The notes: generated from the letters alone by a model not told the origin. Shown: positions 7,318 to 12,554, numbered from the stretch's first letter. The stretch: DNA of 12,554 bases from Anaerolineae bacterium (GCA_019912905.1 JAIOHO010000599.1:1-12554); one strand, 5' to 3'. A program made the numbers and translations.

Positions 7318-7335
7318 ATACGAGATGTCTCTTAT
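7318..7335. promoter_or_regulatory. Operator-like dyad upstream of the OsmC-family gene
   Basis: ATACGAGA (7318-7325) and TCTCTTAT (7328-7335) are inverted copies with 7 of 8 positions pairing and a 2-base centre. The dyad lies 17-34 bases before the OsmC ATG, where the promoter or early leader should be. It does not match the TACAATT-AATTGTA style of known OhrR sites. A regulator binding it is inferred only. Confidence 0.35.
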
Positions 7336-7366
7336 TTAGACGAGGCGAAGGTCGGGGAAATTACGC

Positions 7367-7401
7367 AAAAAGTGCTGAGTCTGCCCGCAGCAGCTCAGCA
7401 C
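7367..7401 (-). terminator. Rho-independent terminator of the 133-residue protein gene
   Basis: Read on the minus strand, GTGCTGAG and CTCAGCAC form a perfect 8-base-pair stem with a 14-base loop that can itself pair partly, followed directly by five T residues. It begins 20 bases after the stop codon of the gene at 7422-7823 and separates it from the OsmC-family gene. Confidence 0.88.
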
Positions 7402-7421
7402 CTCGCAGCTTCAGGGTGAGC

Positions 7422-7823
7422 TTAATCCTTGCGCAGACGGCGCACGCCCTGGAATTCCGGGCTGCCCTGCACATCGCGCCAGCGGTCCGCGCCGCCATCG
7501 GTGTGCCATTCGACCACGTGCAGGCCGGATGGATCTTCATACGACAGGGCCGGGCGCATCATCAGCATCTGACGCAGCACCCCGATCAGCTCGCGGCTTT
7601 CCTGGGACATGCGCAGGATGAAGTATTTACCGGGCTGCCATTCAAAGGTGACGGCATTGCCCTGCCAGTTGCCTTCCATCCTGATGGGCGGGACGGCCTG
7701 AGTGCAGGTCATCGACAGAGTTTGCAGCCGGTTTTTCCACAACGTATGGTTCACCCGCTCCTCGATGTAATAGGGACGGGGTTCGGGCGTTGTATAAAAC
7801 CAGGTCCGCGAGTCGGTGGTCAT
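7422..7823 (-). CDS. Uncharacterised 133-residue protein
   Basis: I do not recognise this family. The start at 7823 (MTTDSRTWFY...) is chosen because GGAG lies 9 bases upstream; the frame is open for 23 more codons without a ribosome site. The protein is soluble-looking, with no signal peptide or membrane segment, six tryptophans (W8, W32, W54, W65, W108, W117), several His/Tyr residues and one cysteine (C43). A central part (about residues 38-75) has alternating polar and hydrophobic residues like beta strands (GNWQGNAVTFEWQPGKYFIL), followed by a likely helix (about 76-90), so a small alpha/beta fold is likely. A clean promoter-side gap and its own terminator argue it is a real, independently transcribed gene. 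It is divergent from trpS. Confidence 0.75.
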   Translation of the reverse strand: MTTDSRTWFYTTPEPRPYYIEERVNHTLWKNRLQTLSMTCTQAVPPIRMEGNWQGNAVTFEWQPGKYFILRMSQESRELIGVLRQMLMMRPALSYEDPSGLHVVEWHTDGGADRWRDVQGSPEFQGVRRLRKD

Positions 7824-7897
7824 GGTCGTTTTCTCCGGTGATGGGTGTGTTTCGATATGGGCGTTAGTGTACCTGAAATTCGCGCATCTCACTAGAC

Positions 7898-7926
7898 GCG
7901 GGTAGGTTTTTGGGGGCGGGTAGGTT
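7898..7926. repeat. 11-base direct repeat in the divergent trpS spacer
   Basis: GCGGGTAGGTT occurs at 7898-7908 and again at 7916-7926, a period of 18 bases. It sits between the 133-residue protein gene (minus) and trpS (plus), where the promoters of both should lie. It could be a regulator site or a chance duplication. Confidence 0.4.
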
Positions 7927-7986
7927 AAACTTAAGGGCTAATCCGATGACTATCATTTGAAGCATGATGCAATTCAGGGACCCGTT

Positions 7987-9027
7987 ATGACCGAACCATC
8001 CAAAAAACGTGTGCTTTCCGGCATCCAACCCTCTGGCAATCTGACCATCGGCAATTATCTCGGCGCGCTGCTGCACTGGGTCGAAGACCAGGATCTGTAC
8101 GAGAATTACTTCTGCGTGGTCGATCTGCACGCCATCACCCTGCCGCAGGACCCCCAGGAACTGCGCCAGAAGACCCGCGAAGTCTCGGCGCTGTATATGG
8201 CCGCCGGGCTGGACCCGCAGAAAGCGACGATTTTCATCCAGTCGCACATCCCCGCCCACGCGGAACTGGCATGGATTCTGACGTGCCTGTCGCCGCTGGG
8301 CTGGCTGAATCGCATGACCCAGTTCAAGGACAAGGCTGCCAAGCAGCAGGCCGATTCGGTCAGTGCGGGTTTGCTGAATTACCCGGTGCTGATGGCTGCC
8401 GACATCCTGCTGTATCAGGCGCATGGCGTCCCGGTAGGCGACGACCAGCGTCAGCATCTCGAATTGACCCGCGACCTGGCCCAGCGGTTCAATCACATCT
8501 ACGGCGAGACGTTCGTCATCCCCGAGGCCTTGATTCCCCGCGCCGGGGCGCGCGTCATGGGCCTGGATGACCCGCTGTCGAAGATGAGCAAGAGCACAGC
8601 GGGCGATTATCATGCGGTCTATCTGCTCGATCCGCCGAACGCCGCTCGCAAGAAGATCATGCGCGCCACCACCGACTCCGGGCGTGAAATCCGGTTCAGC
8701 ACGCTGCCGGAGAAAGCCGGGGTCAACAACCTGCTGACGATTTATCAGGCGCTGACGCATGACTCGAACGAGGCGATCGAGGCCAGCTTCGAGGGCAAAG
8801 GTTATGGCGACCTGAAGAAAGCGGTGGCCGAAGTCGTGATTGCGGCGCTCGAACCCCTTCAGCGGCGCTATCATCAGTTGCTGGACGAAGAGGGCTATCT
8901 CGAACAGGTGCTGGCGGATGGGGCGGAGCGCGCCGCAACCCTGGCCGAAAAGACGCTCAAAGAGGTCAAAGACCGGGTCGGTTTCCTGGCCCCGGCGCAT
9001 CGCTGGCCGGTGAACCGCGACTGCTGA
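7987..9027 (+). CDS. trpS: Tryptophanyl-tRNA synthetase
   Basis: A 346-residue class Ic synthetase that charges tRNA-Trp with tryptophan in the cytoplasm. The HIGH-type signature is PSGNLTIGNYLGAL starting at residue 15, and the KMSKS loop is LSKMSKS at 197-203. VGDDQRQHLELTRDLAQRF (150-168) is the typical TrpS block that holds the substrate pocket, and AADILLYQA (137-145) precedes it. Length matches bacterial TrpS (about 330-350). The ATG at 7987 is chosen because AGGGA lies 6 bases before it and the protein then begins as usual for the family; a TTG 30 bases upstream in frame is less likely. No T-box leader is seen in the 163-base spacer. The gene ends at a hairpin shared with convergent trxB. 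Confidence 0.96.
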   Translation: MTEPSKKRVLSGIQPSGNLTIGNYLGALLHWVEDQDLYENYFCVVDLHAITLPQDPQELRQKTREVSALYMAAGLDPQKATIFIQSHIPAHAELAWILTCLSPLGWLNRMTQFKDKAAKQQADSVSAGLLNYPVLMAADILLYQAHGVPVGDDQRQHLELTRDLAQRFNHIYGETFVIPEALIPRAGARVMGLDDPLSKMSKSTAGDYHAVYLLDPPNAARKKIMRATTDSGREIRFSTLPEKAGVNNLLTIYQALTHDSNEAIEASFEGKGYGDLKKAVAEVVIAALEPLQRRYHQLLDEEGYLEQVLADGAERAATLAEKTLKEVKDRVGFLAPAHRWPVNRDC

Positions 9028-9053
9028 ACGCCACCTGATTGCAGGGTGAATCA

Positions 9054-9084
9054 AAAGAGGCGGATCGTCGTGACCCGCCTCTTT
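9054..9084. terminator. Bidirectional terminator between trpS and trxB
   Basis: AAAGAGGCGG (9054-9063) pairs with CCGCCTCTTT (9075-9084) over 10 base pairs with an 11-base loop. The stem ends in A/T pairs on both sides: TTT on the plus strand and TTTT on the minus strand. The hairpin lies 26 bases after the trpS stop and 18 bases after the trxB stop, so it can serve both convergent genes. The T-runs are short, so termination may be partial. Confidence 0.75.
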
Positions 9085-9102
9085 GCGTTCTGCCTCGTGG
9101 AG

Positions 9103-10083
9103 TTAGTCGCCTGCTTCGGCGATGGCTTCCAGGGGTTCGAGTTCGTCTTCGCGGTCCTGAAGCCAGTCGATGGTCGTCAGCGCCGCCGCGCAGCCATCCC
9201 CGGCAGCGGTGATCGCCTGGCGGAACGTCTGGTCGTGGATCTCGCCCGCCGCGACGACGCCTTCGATGTTGGTGCGATAGAGCGGGTCAATGATGACGTA
9301 CCCGGCGGCATCGGTCGCCAGTTGGCCGTTAAACACGCCGCTGTTGGGGTCATAGCCGATGAAGATGAACACCCCATCGACTGGATGTTCGGTGATCTCC
9401 CCGGTTTTCACGTTGCGCTGCACGATGCCCGTGACGGACCCGTTGGGGCCGCCCTTGACTTCCTCAACCACCGTGTCCCAGGTAAAGCTGATTTTCTCAT
9501 TGGCAAAGACGCGGGTTTGCAGCGCGACGCTGGCCCGCAGTTCGTCCCGCCGGTGAATGATGCGGACCGAGCGGCCAAACTTCGTCAGGAACAGGGCTTC
9601 CTGAAGGGCGGAGTCGCCACCGCCGACCACGACGATGTCCTTGCCGCGGAAGAAGAAACCATCGCAGGTGGCGCAGTAGCTGACCCCATGGCCGACATAT
9701 TCCGCTTCGCCAGGGATATTGAGCTTGCGCGGGTTGGCCCCGATCGTCACGATGACGGCGTCGGCGACATACACCTCGCCGCTGCCGGTTTCGACGCGGA
9801 ACGGTGTCCCATGCTCAAAATCGACATTCGTGACCGAGTCGTAAACGTACTGGGTGCCGAATTTCTCCGCCTGCGCCCGCATCGCCTCGACCAGATCCGG
9901 GCCGGTCGTGCCTTCCGGGAAACCGGGGAAATTCTCGACTTCGTGCGTGGTGGCGATCTGTCCGCCGAGCTGGGGGCCGGTGATGACCACGGTTTCAAGC
10001 TGGGCGCGCGATGTATACAGCGCAGCGGTCAGCCCCGCCGGGCCAGAGCCGATCACGACAACTCGTGTTCTATTGACTTTCAT
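9103..10083 (-). CDS. trxB: Thioredoxin-disulfide reductase
   Basis: A 326-residue low-molecular-weight thioredoxin reductase: an FAD enzyme that passes electrons from NADPH to thioredoxin. The FAD-binding motif GSGPAGLTAALYTSR is at 12-26, the redox-active CATC at 137-140, the NADPH-binding GGGDSALQEA at 154-163 and IHRRDELRAS at 176-185, where the arginines indicate NADPH. The C-terminal FAD contact region reads AAGEIHDQTFRQAITAAGDG, with Glu where the textbook enzyme has Asp (AAGD). The ATG at 10083 is chosen because the family starts just before the GxGxxG motif; GAGG lies 10 bases upstream. It follows the small ZAS gene by 26 bases on the same strand and most likely shares its transcript. 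No thioredoxin gene is in view. Confidence 0.95.
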   Translation of the reverse strand: MKVNRTRVVVIGSGPAGLTAALYTSRAQLETVVITGPQLGGQIATTHEVENFPGFPEGTTGPDLVEAMRAQAEKFGTQYVYDSVTNVDFEHGTPFRVETGSGEVYVADAVIVTIGANPRKLNIPGEAEYVGHGVSYCATCDGFFFRGKDIVVVGGGDSALQEALFLTKFGRSVRIIHRRDELRASVALQTRVFANEKISFTWDTVVEEVKGGPNGSVTGIVQRNVKTGEITEHPVDGVFIFIGYDPNSGVFNGQLATDAAGYVIIDPLYRTNIEGVVAAGEIHDQTFRQAITAAGDGCAAALTTIDWLQDREDELEPLEAIAEAGD

Positions 10084-10109
10084 GCGTCTTCTACCTCGAA
10101 TGGATGAAC

Positions 10110-10355
10110 TTATTCGTTGATGTGGTGTTCGCGTTCTGCCCGGACGATGGCGACCAGCGCCTCGTATTCCTCGCGGCAGTCCGAACATTGATCCAGGTGC
10201 ATGGCGACGCGCGGCAAAATATCGTGGATGTCCACACCGGCGACAGCCTGTTCAGCCAGGCACTCGAATTGTTTATACGCGGCTTCGCAGTCGCAGCCGC
10301 TGTCGTGCTTCTCGCTCAAACAATCCGCAAGTTTTCTAAAGCGATCCAGTGCCAT
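10110..10355 (-). CDS. Small zinc-binding anti-sigma-like protein (ZAS / zf-HC2 type)
   Basis: An 81-residue soluble protein with the ZAS signature H-x3-C-x2-C: H53, C57 and C60 in MHLDQCSDCREEYEAL. Proteins of this type bind zinc and hold an ECF sigma factor inactive; some, like RsrA, release it when their cysteines are oxidised. Four more cysteines lie upstream (C12, C21, C23, C32), enough to supply the extra zinc ligand or a disulfide. There is no membrane segment, so it would act in the cytosol. The gene lies between the ECF-type sigma factor gene (84 bases upstream) and trxB (26 bases downstream), all on the minus strand, which supports the anti-sigma role and a link to thiol stress. The ribosome site is uncertain: AGGT lies 2-3 bases and GGAG 11 bases before the ATG. 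Function is inferred from motif and context. Confidence 0.75.
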   Translation of the reverse strand: MALDRFRKLADCLSEKHDSGCDCEAAYKQFECLAEQAVAGVDIHDILPRVAMHLDQCSDCREEYEALVAIVRAEREHHINE

Positions 10356-10385
10356 TGACCTGTGAACTCCGCAAATTTCGTCCGC

Positions 10386-10417
10386 ACGATAATTGGACGA
10401 TACACTGCAATCAGTTC
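10386..10417 (-). promoter_or_regulatory. Possible ECF-type promoter before the ZAS-trxB pair
   Basis: On the minus strand AGAAC (GAAC at 10414-10417) is followed after 14 bases by CGTC (10396-10399), which resembles the GGAAC...CGTC pattern of ECF sigma promoters with a slightly short spacer. In the same place ACGATA occurs at 10386-10391 and 10397-10402, one helical turn apart. This would allow the neighbouring sigma factor to drive the ZAS gene and trxB. Evidence is weak. Confidence 0.22.
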
Positions 10418-10439
10418 TTACCTGCCGGAGGAGGATGAT

Positions 10440-11126
10440 TCACCCCGCGAACAAATCCAGCATGTAGTCGATCGACAAGCCCTGGGCTTCCAGGTAGGAT
10501 CGCAGTTTGCGGCGGGCATCATGCACCAGCTTGTAGAGGGCATTGCGGTTGGTGCCCATGCGTTCGGCCACGATTTCCAGCGGCACGCCGCGCAGAATCA
10601 CCGAGTCCAGCGCCTGGTACTGGCGTTCGTTCAGGGCTTCCTTCATGGCGGCTTCAATTTTATTCATGACGTCGGCACGCTCGGCGGCGTCTTCGGGGGT
10701 CAGCGAGGCATCCTGAGGGCTGGTCGCGGCAATCGTGCCGGGCAGCAGTTCATCATCCGCCGTCAGGTCATCCAGGCGAAAGTCTTTGTAGCGTGCCCGC
10801 CGCAGGTCGCTGATGGCGACGCGCACAGCAATCTTGGTGGCCCAGGTAGTAAAACGACTGTCGCCGCGGAAACTGTCGAGATTTTGCAGCACGCGCAGCA
10901 CCGAATCCTGAGCCAGATCTTCAGCCATCTGGCTGACCTCCTGGCTGGACAGCGAGGCCAGGTCGCTGCGCTCACGGCTGAGGTAATAAAAGATGCCGCG
11001 CTGGAGGCGTTCGCGCAGTTCCACCAGCGCCGGTTCCTGAATCTCAGGCGGGCCGGTCAGATCGGCCAGCCAATCCTGATTCGTGCGTTCGCTCATGAAA
11101 TTGTCAGGTTCACTGCTCCCGTGCAT
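10440..11126 (-). CDS. ECF-type (sigma-70 family) RNA polymerase sigma factor
   Basis: A 228-residue sigma factor with regions 2 and 4 only. Counting from the internal ATG at 11096 (218 residues), region 2 covers about 55-105, with MAEDLAQDSVLRVL and the promoter-melting/-10 contact stretch SFRGDSRFTTWATKIA. Region 4 covers about 150-206, with LNERQYQAL and the helix-turn-helix PLEIVAERMGTNRNALYKLV. The acidic linker lies between them. The N-terminal 45 residues exceed those of a minimal ECF factor. Start choice is uncertain: neither ATG (11126 or 11096) has a good ribosome site, but an extended -10 (TGTTATTCT) ends 7 bases before 11126, as in leaderless genes. The zinc anti-sigma-like gene and trxB follow on the same strand, so this factor probably governs a thiol or oxidative stress response. 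The FHA gene ends 37 bases upstream. Confidence 0.88.
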   Translation of the reverse strand: MHGSSEPDNFMSERTNQDWLADLTGPPEIQEPALVELRERLQRGIFYYLSRERSDLASLSSQEVSQMAEDLAQDSVLRVLQNLDSFRGDSRFTTWATKIAVRVAISDLRRARYKDFRLDDLTADDELLPGTIAATSPQDASLTPEDAAERADVMNKIEAAMKEALNERQYQALDSVILRGVPLEIVAERMGTNRNALYKLVHDARRKLRSYLEAQGLSIDYMLDLFAG

Positions 11127-11133
11127 GGCGCGG

Positions 11134-11142
11134 AGAATAACA
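11134..11142 (-). promoter_or_regulatory. Extended -10 promoter element before the sigma factor gene
   Basis: On the minus strand TGT is followed by TATTCT, an extended -10 pattern, ending 7 bases before the ATG at 11126. No good -35 is seen, as expected for extended -10 promoters. It lies in the 37-base gap after the FHA gene and would give a leaderless sigma factor mRNA independent of that gene. Confidence 0.35.
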
Positions 11143-11163
11143 TGTGGCCGGTAGCCGCAGGAC

Positions 11164-11664
11164 TCAGACTCTGCCGAAACTAATGCGCAGTACCAGATGG
11201 CCGAGCCGGACCTCATCCCCATCGCGCAGGACACGCGGCTGGTTGGCGACCAGGCGCATCCCGTTGAGGAACGTGCCGTTTGGAGTTCCCAGGTCGATGA
11301 TATTCAGAGCCGTTTCGCGTCGGGCAATCATGGCATGACGGCGCGAAACCCCCTTCTCCGCCGCACGATAGGGAGATAGATCAATGTCCGGGGCCTCACC
11401 GGTATCCGGGTCAAGCCGCCCGAGCATCAATTCATCGCTTTCATCCAGGTAAAAAACGTGCTGGTCTTTCGAGTCGCGCTCGTTGATGATCAAGCGCATG
11501 CGCGAATTAAAACGGGCCGTTCCCCATTGAGGCCGACCTTCCTCGTAGTCGGTGTCCTCCAGGGCGCGTGTGGAAGCGCCTTCAAGGGTGAGGGGCGTGC
11601 CGCAGTAGACGCAAATCTTATCCCCAACCCGATTTTCACGCTCGCAATTTGGACATTTATTCAC
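11164..11664 (-). CDS. Zinc-ribbon and FHA domain protein
   Basis: A 166-residue protein joining two modules. The N-terminal zinc ribbon has C4 and C7 (KCPNCE) and C18 and C21 (ICVYCG). After a linker of about 30 residues, an FHA domain (about 56-164) shows the conserved GR (82-83), SRRH (107-110), NGT (129-131) and NG (134-135), all needed for binding phosphothreonine peptides. Such proteins read the output of Ser/Thr kinases; the partner is not in this window. No membrane segment is present. The start is a GTG at 11664, supported by GGAGAGG ending 5 bases upstream. An extended -10 promoter lies about 40 bases before it. It is the first gene of a minus-strand run leading to the sigma factor, which may be chance or may link phospho-signalling to it. 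Confidence 0.9.
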   Translation of the reverse strand: MNKCPNCERENRVGDKICVYCGTPLTLEGASTRALEDTDYEEGRPQWGTARFNSRMRLIINERDSKDQHVFYLDESDELMLGRLDPDTGEAPDIDLSPYRAAEKGVSRRHAMIARRETALNIIDLGTPNGTFLNGMRLVANQPRVLRDGDEVRLGHLVLRISFGRV

Positions 11665-11704
11665 ATTTGCCTCTCCGCAAACGGTTTCTTCAAACCTAAA
11701 ACCT

Positions 11705-11713
11705 ATTGTACCA
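11705..11713 (-). promoter_or_regulatory. Extended -10 promoter for the FHA gene
   Basis: On the minus strand TGG precedes TACAAT (11710-11705), an extended -10 with five of six consensus bases. The -35 region is poor. The transcript would start near 11698, about 34 bases before the GTG at 11664. A perfect inverted repeat covers roughly -33 to -52. Confidence 0.5.
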
Positions 11714-11729
11714 TCGGTTGATTGGAAAT

Positions 11730-11749
11730 ATTGTTATCAAAATAACAAT
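11730..11749. repeat. Perfect 8-base inverted repeat, operator-like
   Basis: ATTGTTAT (11730-11737) and ATAACAAT (11742-11749) are perfect inverted copies around a CAAA centre. The 20-base dyad overlaps the -35 region of the FHA promoter. That position is typical of a repressor site, and the size fits a dimeric helix-turn-helix regulator. No T-run terminator context is present. Confidence 0.45.
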
Positions 11750-11805
11750 CCGTTCAAAATGGTGAACTGCCCATATGCGAAAAATCACGTATACTGAAGA
11801 TAAGC

Positions 11806-11955
11806 ATGAATTTCAACACACATGGATCAACCGCTGCCCGCGACTTTTCTCACCGTGCTGCTGAAGGTGCTGCCTGTCTTGTATCAACCATCGTGAAAAA
11901 ACGTGCAGTGGGAAATGCGGGTACAACGAAAATTAAGCCGATACACGTTCACTGA
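11806..11955 (+). CDS. Possible small ORF, 49 residues
   Basis: An ATG-to-TGA frame encoding a 49-residue basic, Ala/Thr-rich peptide with His at both ends (MNFNTHGSTAARDFSH at the start, IKPIHVH at the end). A TATACT hexamer ends 10 bases before the ATG, so a near-leaderless transcript is possible; GAAG at 11796-11799 is at best a weak ribosome site. I recognise no family. The frame may be open by chance in a spacer of this size, and a second frame (11822-11896, 24 codons) overlaps it. Confidence 0.2.
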   Translation: MNFNTHGSTAARDFSHRAAEGAACLVSTIVKKRAVGNAGTTKIKPIHVH

Positions 11956-11985
11956 GTCATTAGGTCCTTCTATCATAATTCTTAT

Positions 11986-12014
11986 TTGACCGTAGTGCAA
12001 TCAATCATTATGAT
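11986..12014 (+). promoter_or_regulatory. Sigma-70-type promoter for ftsH
   Basis: TTGACC (11986-11991) and TATGAT (12009-12014) are separated by exactly 17 bases, each with five of six consensus bases. Transcription would start near 12021, about 24 bases before the GTG. The -10 lies inside a 13-base palindrome, AATCAT-T-ATGATT (12003-12015). Confidence 0.7.
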
Positions 12015-12044
12015 TAGCTCGTTCGCTCTAGCGGAGACAAGCGT

Positions 12045-12554
12045 GTGAATAATAGGCCCTCTCCTGATAACAACAACGATCACTCCCCATTTTCGGGGAA
12101 GAATGCCCAGCGGCTGTGGATTATTATGGGCGTGGTCGTACTGCTGCTGTTTGTCCTGACCTTCGGCAGCCCAGGTAATTTTCAGAGCAGCAACCGCATT
12201 TCACTGACCGATCTTGCCCAGCAGGTCCAGCGTGGCAACGTCGAGTCGATTACGGTGCGCGGCGGTCAGGATGTCGTTGTCGAATTCCGCAACGGCACGT
12301 CTGCCAATTATTATAAGGAACGCGAAACCAACCTGTTTGACAGCCTGCGGACCTTCGGCGTCACCGATGCGGAAATCCAGCGGTTCAATTTTTCTGAGCA
12401 GCAGGGCGATAACACCAGCGGCCTGCTCTTTCAGCTTCTGATCGCCGTGGTGCCCACGCTGGTCATCATCTGGCTGCTGTGGCGCATGATGCGCTCGGTA
12501 CGCAGCGGGCAGGATCAGGCGATGAGTTTCGGGCGCAGCCGCGCGCGCGTCACC
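12045..12554 (+). CDS. ftsH: ATP-dependent zinc metalloprotease FtsH, N-terminal part (3' end missing)
   Basis: The frame runs from a GTG at 12045 to the right edge, 170 codons without a stop; the whole protein is usually 600-680 residues. It has the FtsH N-terminal layout: a short Asn-rich cytoplasmic tail, a first membrane segment (about 24-41), the extracytoplasmic FtsH_ext domain beginning ISLTDLAQQVQRGNVESI, and a second membrane segment (about 126-146). FGRSRARV (162-169) is the start of the cytoplasmic part just before the AAA+ domain. The ATPase and HExxH protease motifs lie beyond the window. FtsH is a membrane-anchored hexamer that degrades damaged membrane proteins and unstable regulators. 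GGAG about 9 bases upstream fixes the GTG start. A strong promoter lies 31 bases before it. Confidence 0.95.
   Translation, partial: MNNRPSPDNNNDHSPFSGKNAQRLWIIMGVVVLLLFVLTFGSPGNFQSSNRISLTDLAQQVQRGNVESITVRGGQDVVVEFRNGTSANYYKERETNLFDSLRTFGVTDAEIQRFNFSEQQGDNTSGLLFQLLIAVVPTLVIIWLLWRMMRSVRSGQDQAMSFGRSRARVT

Larger units (their letters stand above)
11665..12044. promoter_or_regulatory. 380-base divergent spacer between FHA gene and ftsH
   Basis: An AT-rich spacer with promoters for both flanking genes, an 8-base inverted repeat (11730-11749), a TATACT hexamer (11790-11795) and a possible 49-codon ORF (11806-11955). Apart from the separately listed parts, I see no tRNA, terminator or larger gene. 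No CIRCE element (HrcA site) is present upstream of ftsH. Confidence 0.5.

Noticed and set aside
7864..10107. Long antisense frames opposite trpS (7864-9054, minus) and trxB (9046-10107, plus)
   Set aside because: Both mirror unmistakable enzyme genes and show no motif or ribosome site of their own.
11822..11896. 24-codon hydrophobic frame MDQPLPATFLTVLLKV...
   Set aside because: Too short, no ribosome site, and overlaps another possible small ORF; could be chance.
1..12554. CRISPR arrays, insertion sequences, prophage genes, rRNA, riboswitches
   Set aside because: No regularly spaced repeats, transposase or integrase motifs, terminal repeats with target duplications, or known aptamer-like conserved cores were seen.

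Overview
The window is a GC-rich bacterial chromosome segment with housekeeping, redox and signalling genes on both strands. The gene set and protein style suggest an Anaerolineae-like member of the Chloroflexota. This is a judgement from recollection of protein families, not a search, and is about even odds. No rRNA, tRNA, CRISPR array, insertion sequence or phage gene was found.

Left part (1-5064). A kynureninase-like PLP enzyme on the minus strand runs off the left edge. Across a 304-base divergent spacer lies a multi-pass membrane histidine kinase on the plus strand, with no response regulator beside it. A 150-base spacer with nested inverted repeats and a 12-base direct repeat follows. 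Next come an APH(6)/hydroxyurea-type small-molecule kinase and an aldehyde dehydrogenase whose reading frames overlap by 17 bases.

Middle part (5065-9100). A CpaF/TadA-type secretion ATPase stands alone between a plausible sigma-70 promoter and a strong Rho-independent terminator, with no tadB, tadC or pilin gene in view. Two separate minus-strand genes follow: an OsmC-family protein, preceded by an 18-base operator-like dyad, and an uncharacterised 133-residue protein with its own terminator. trpS (tryptophanyl-tRNA synthetase) is divergent from the latter and ends at a hairpin shared with the convergent trxB.

Right part (9100-12554). On the minus strand, in order of transcription, lie a zinc-ribbon/FHA protein, an ECF-type sigma factor, a small zinc-binding anti-sigma-like protein (ZAS) and thioredoxin reductase. 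The arrangement of sigma factor, cysteine-rich ZAS protein and trxB recalls the SigR/RsrA thiol-stress circuit of Streptomyces, which controls trxBA, and is the most interesting system here. Divergent from the FHA gene, across a 380-base spacer with two good promoters, an inverted repeat and a possible 49-codon ORF, is the 5' part of ftsH, cut by the right edge.

Several genes (the APH-like kinase, the sigma factor and perhaps the small ORF) lack a Shine-Dalgarno sequence and have a -10-like hexamer 7-10 bases before the start codon, which suggests leaderless transcripts. The other genes have clear AGGAG-type sites.
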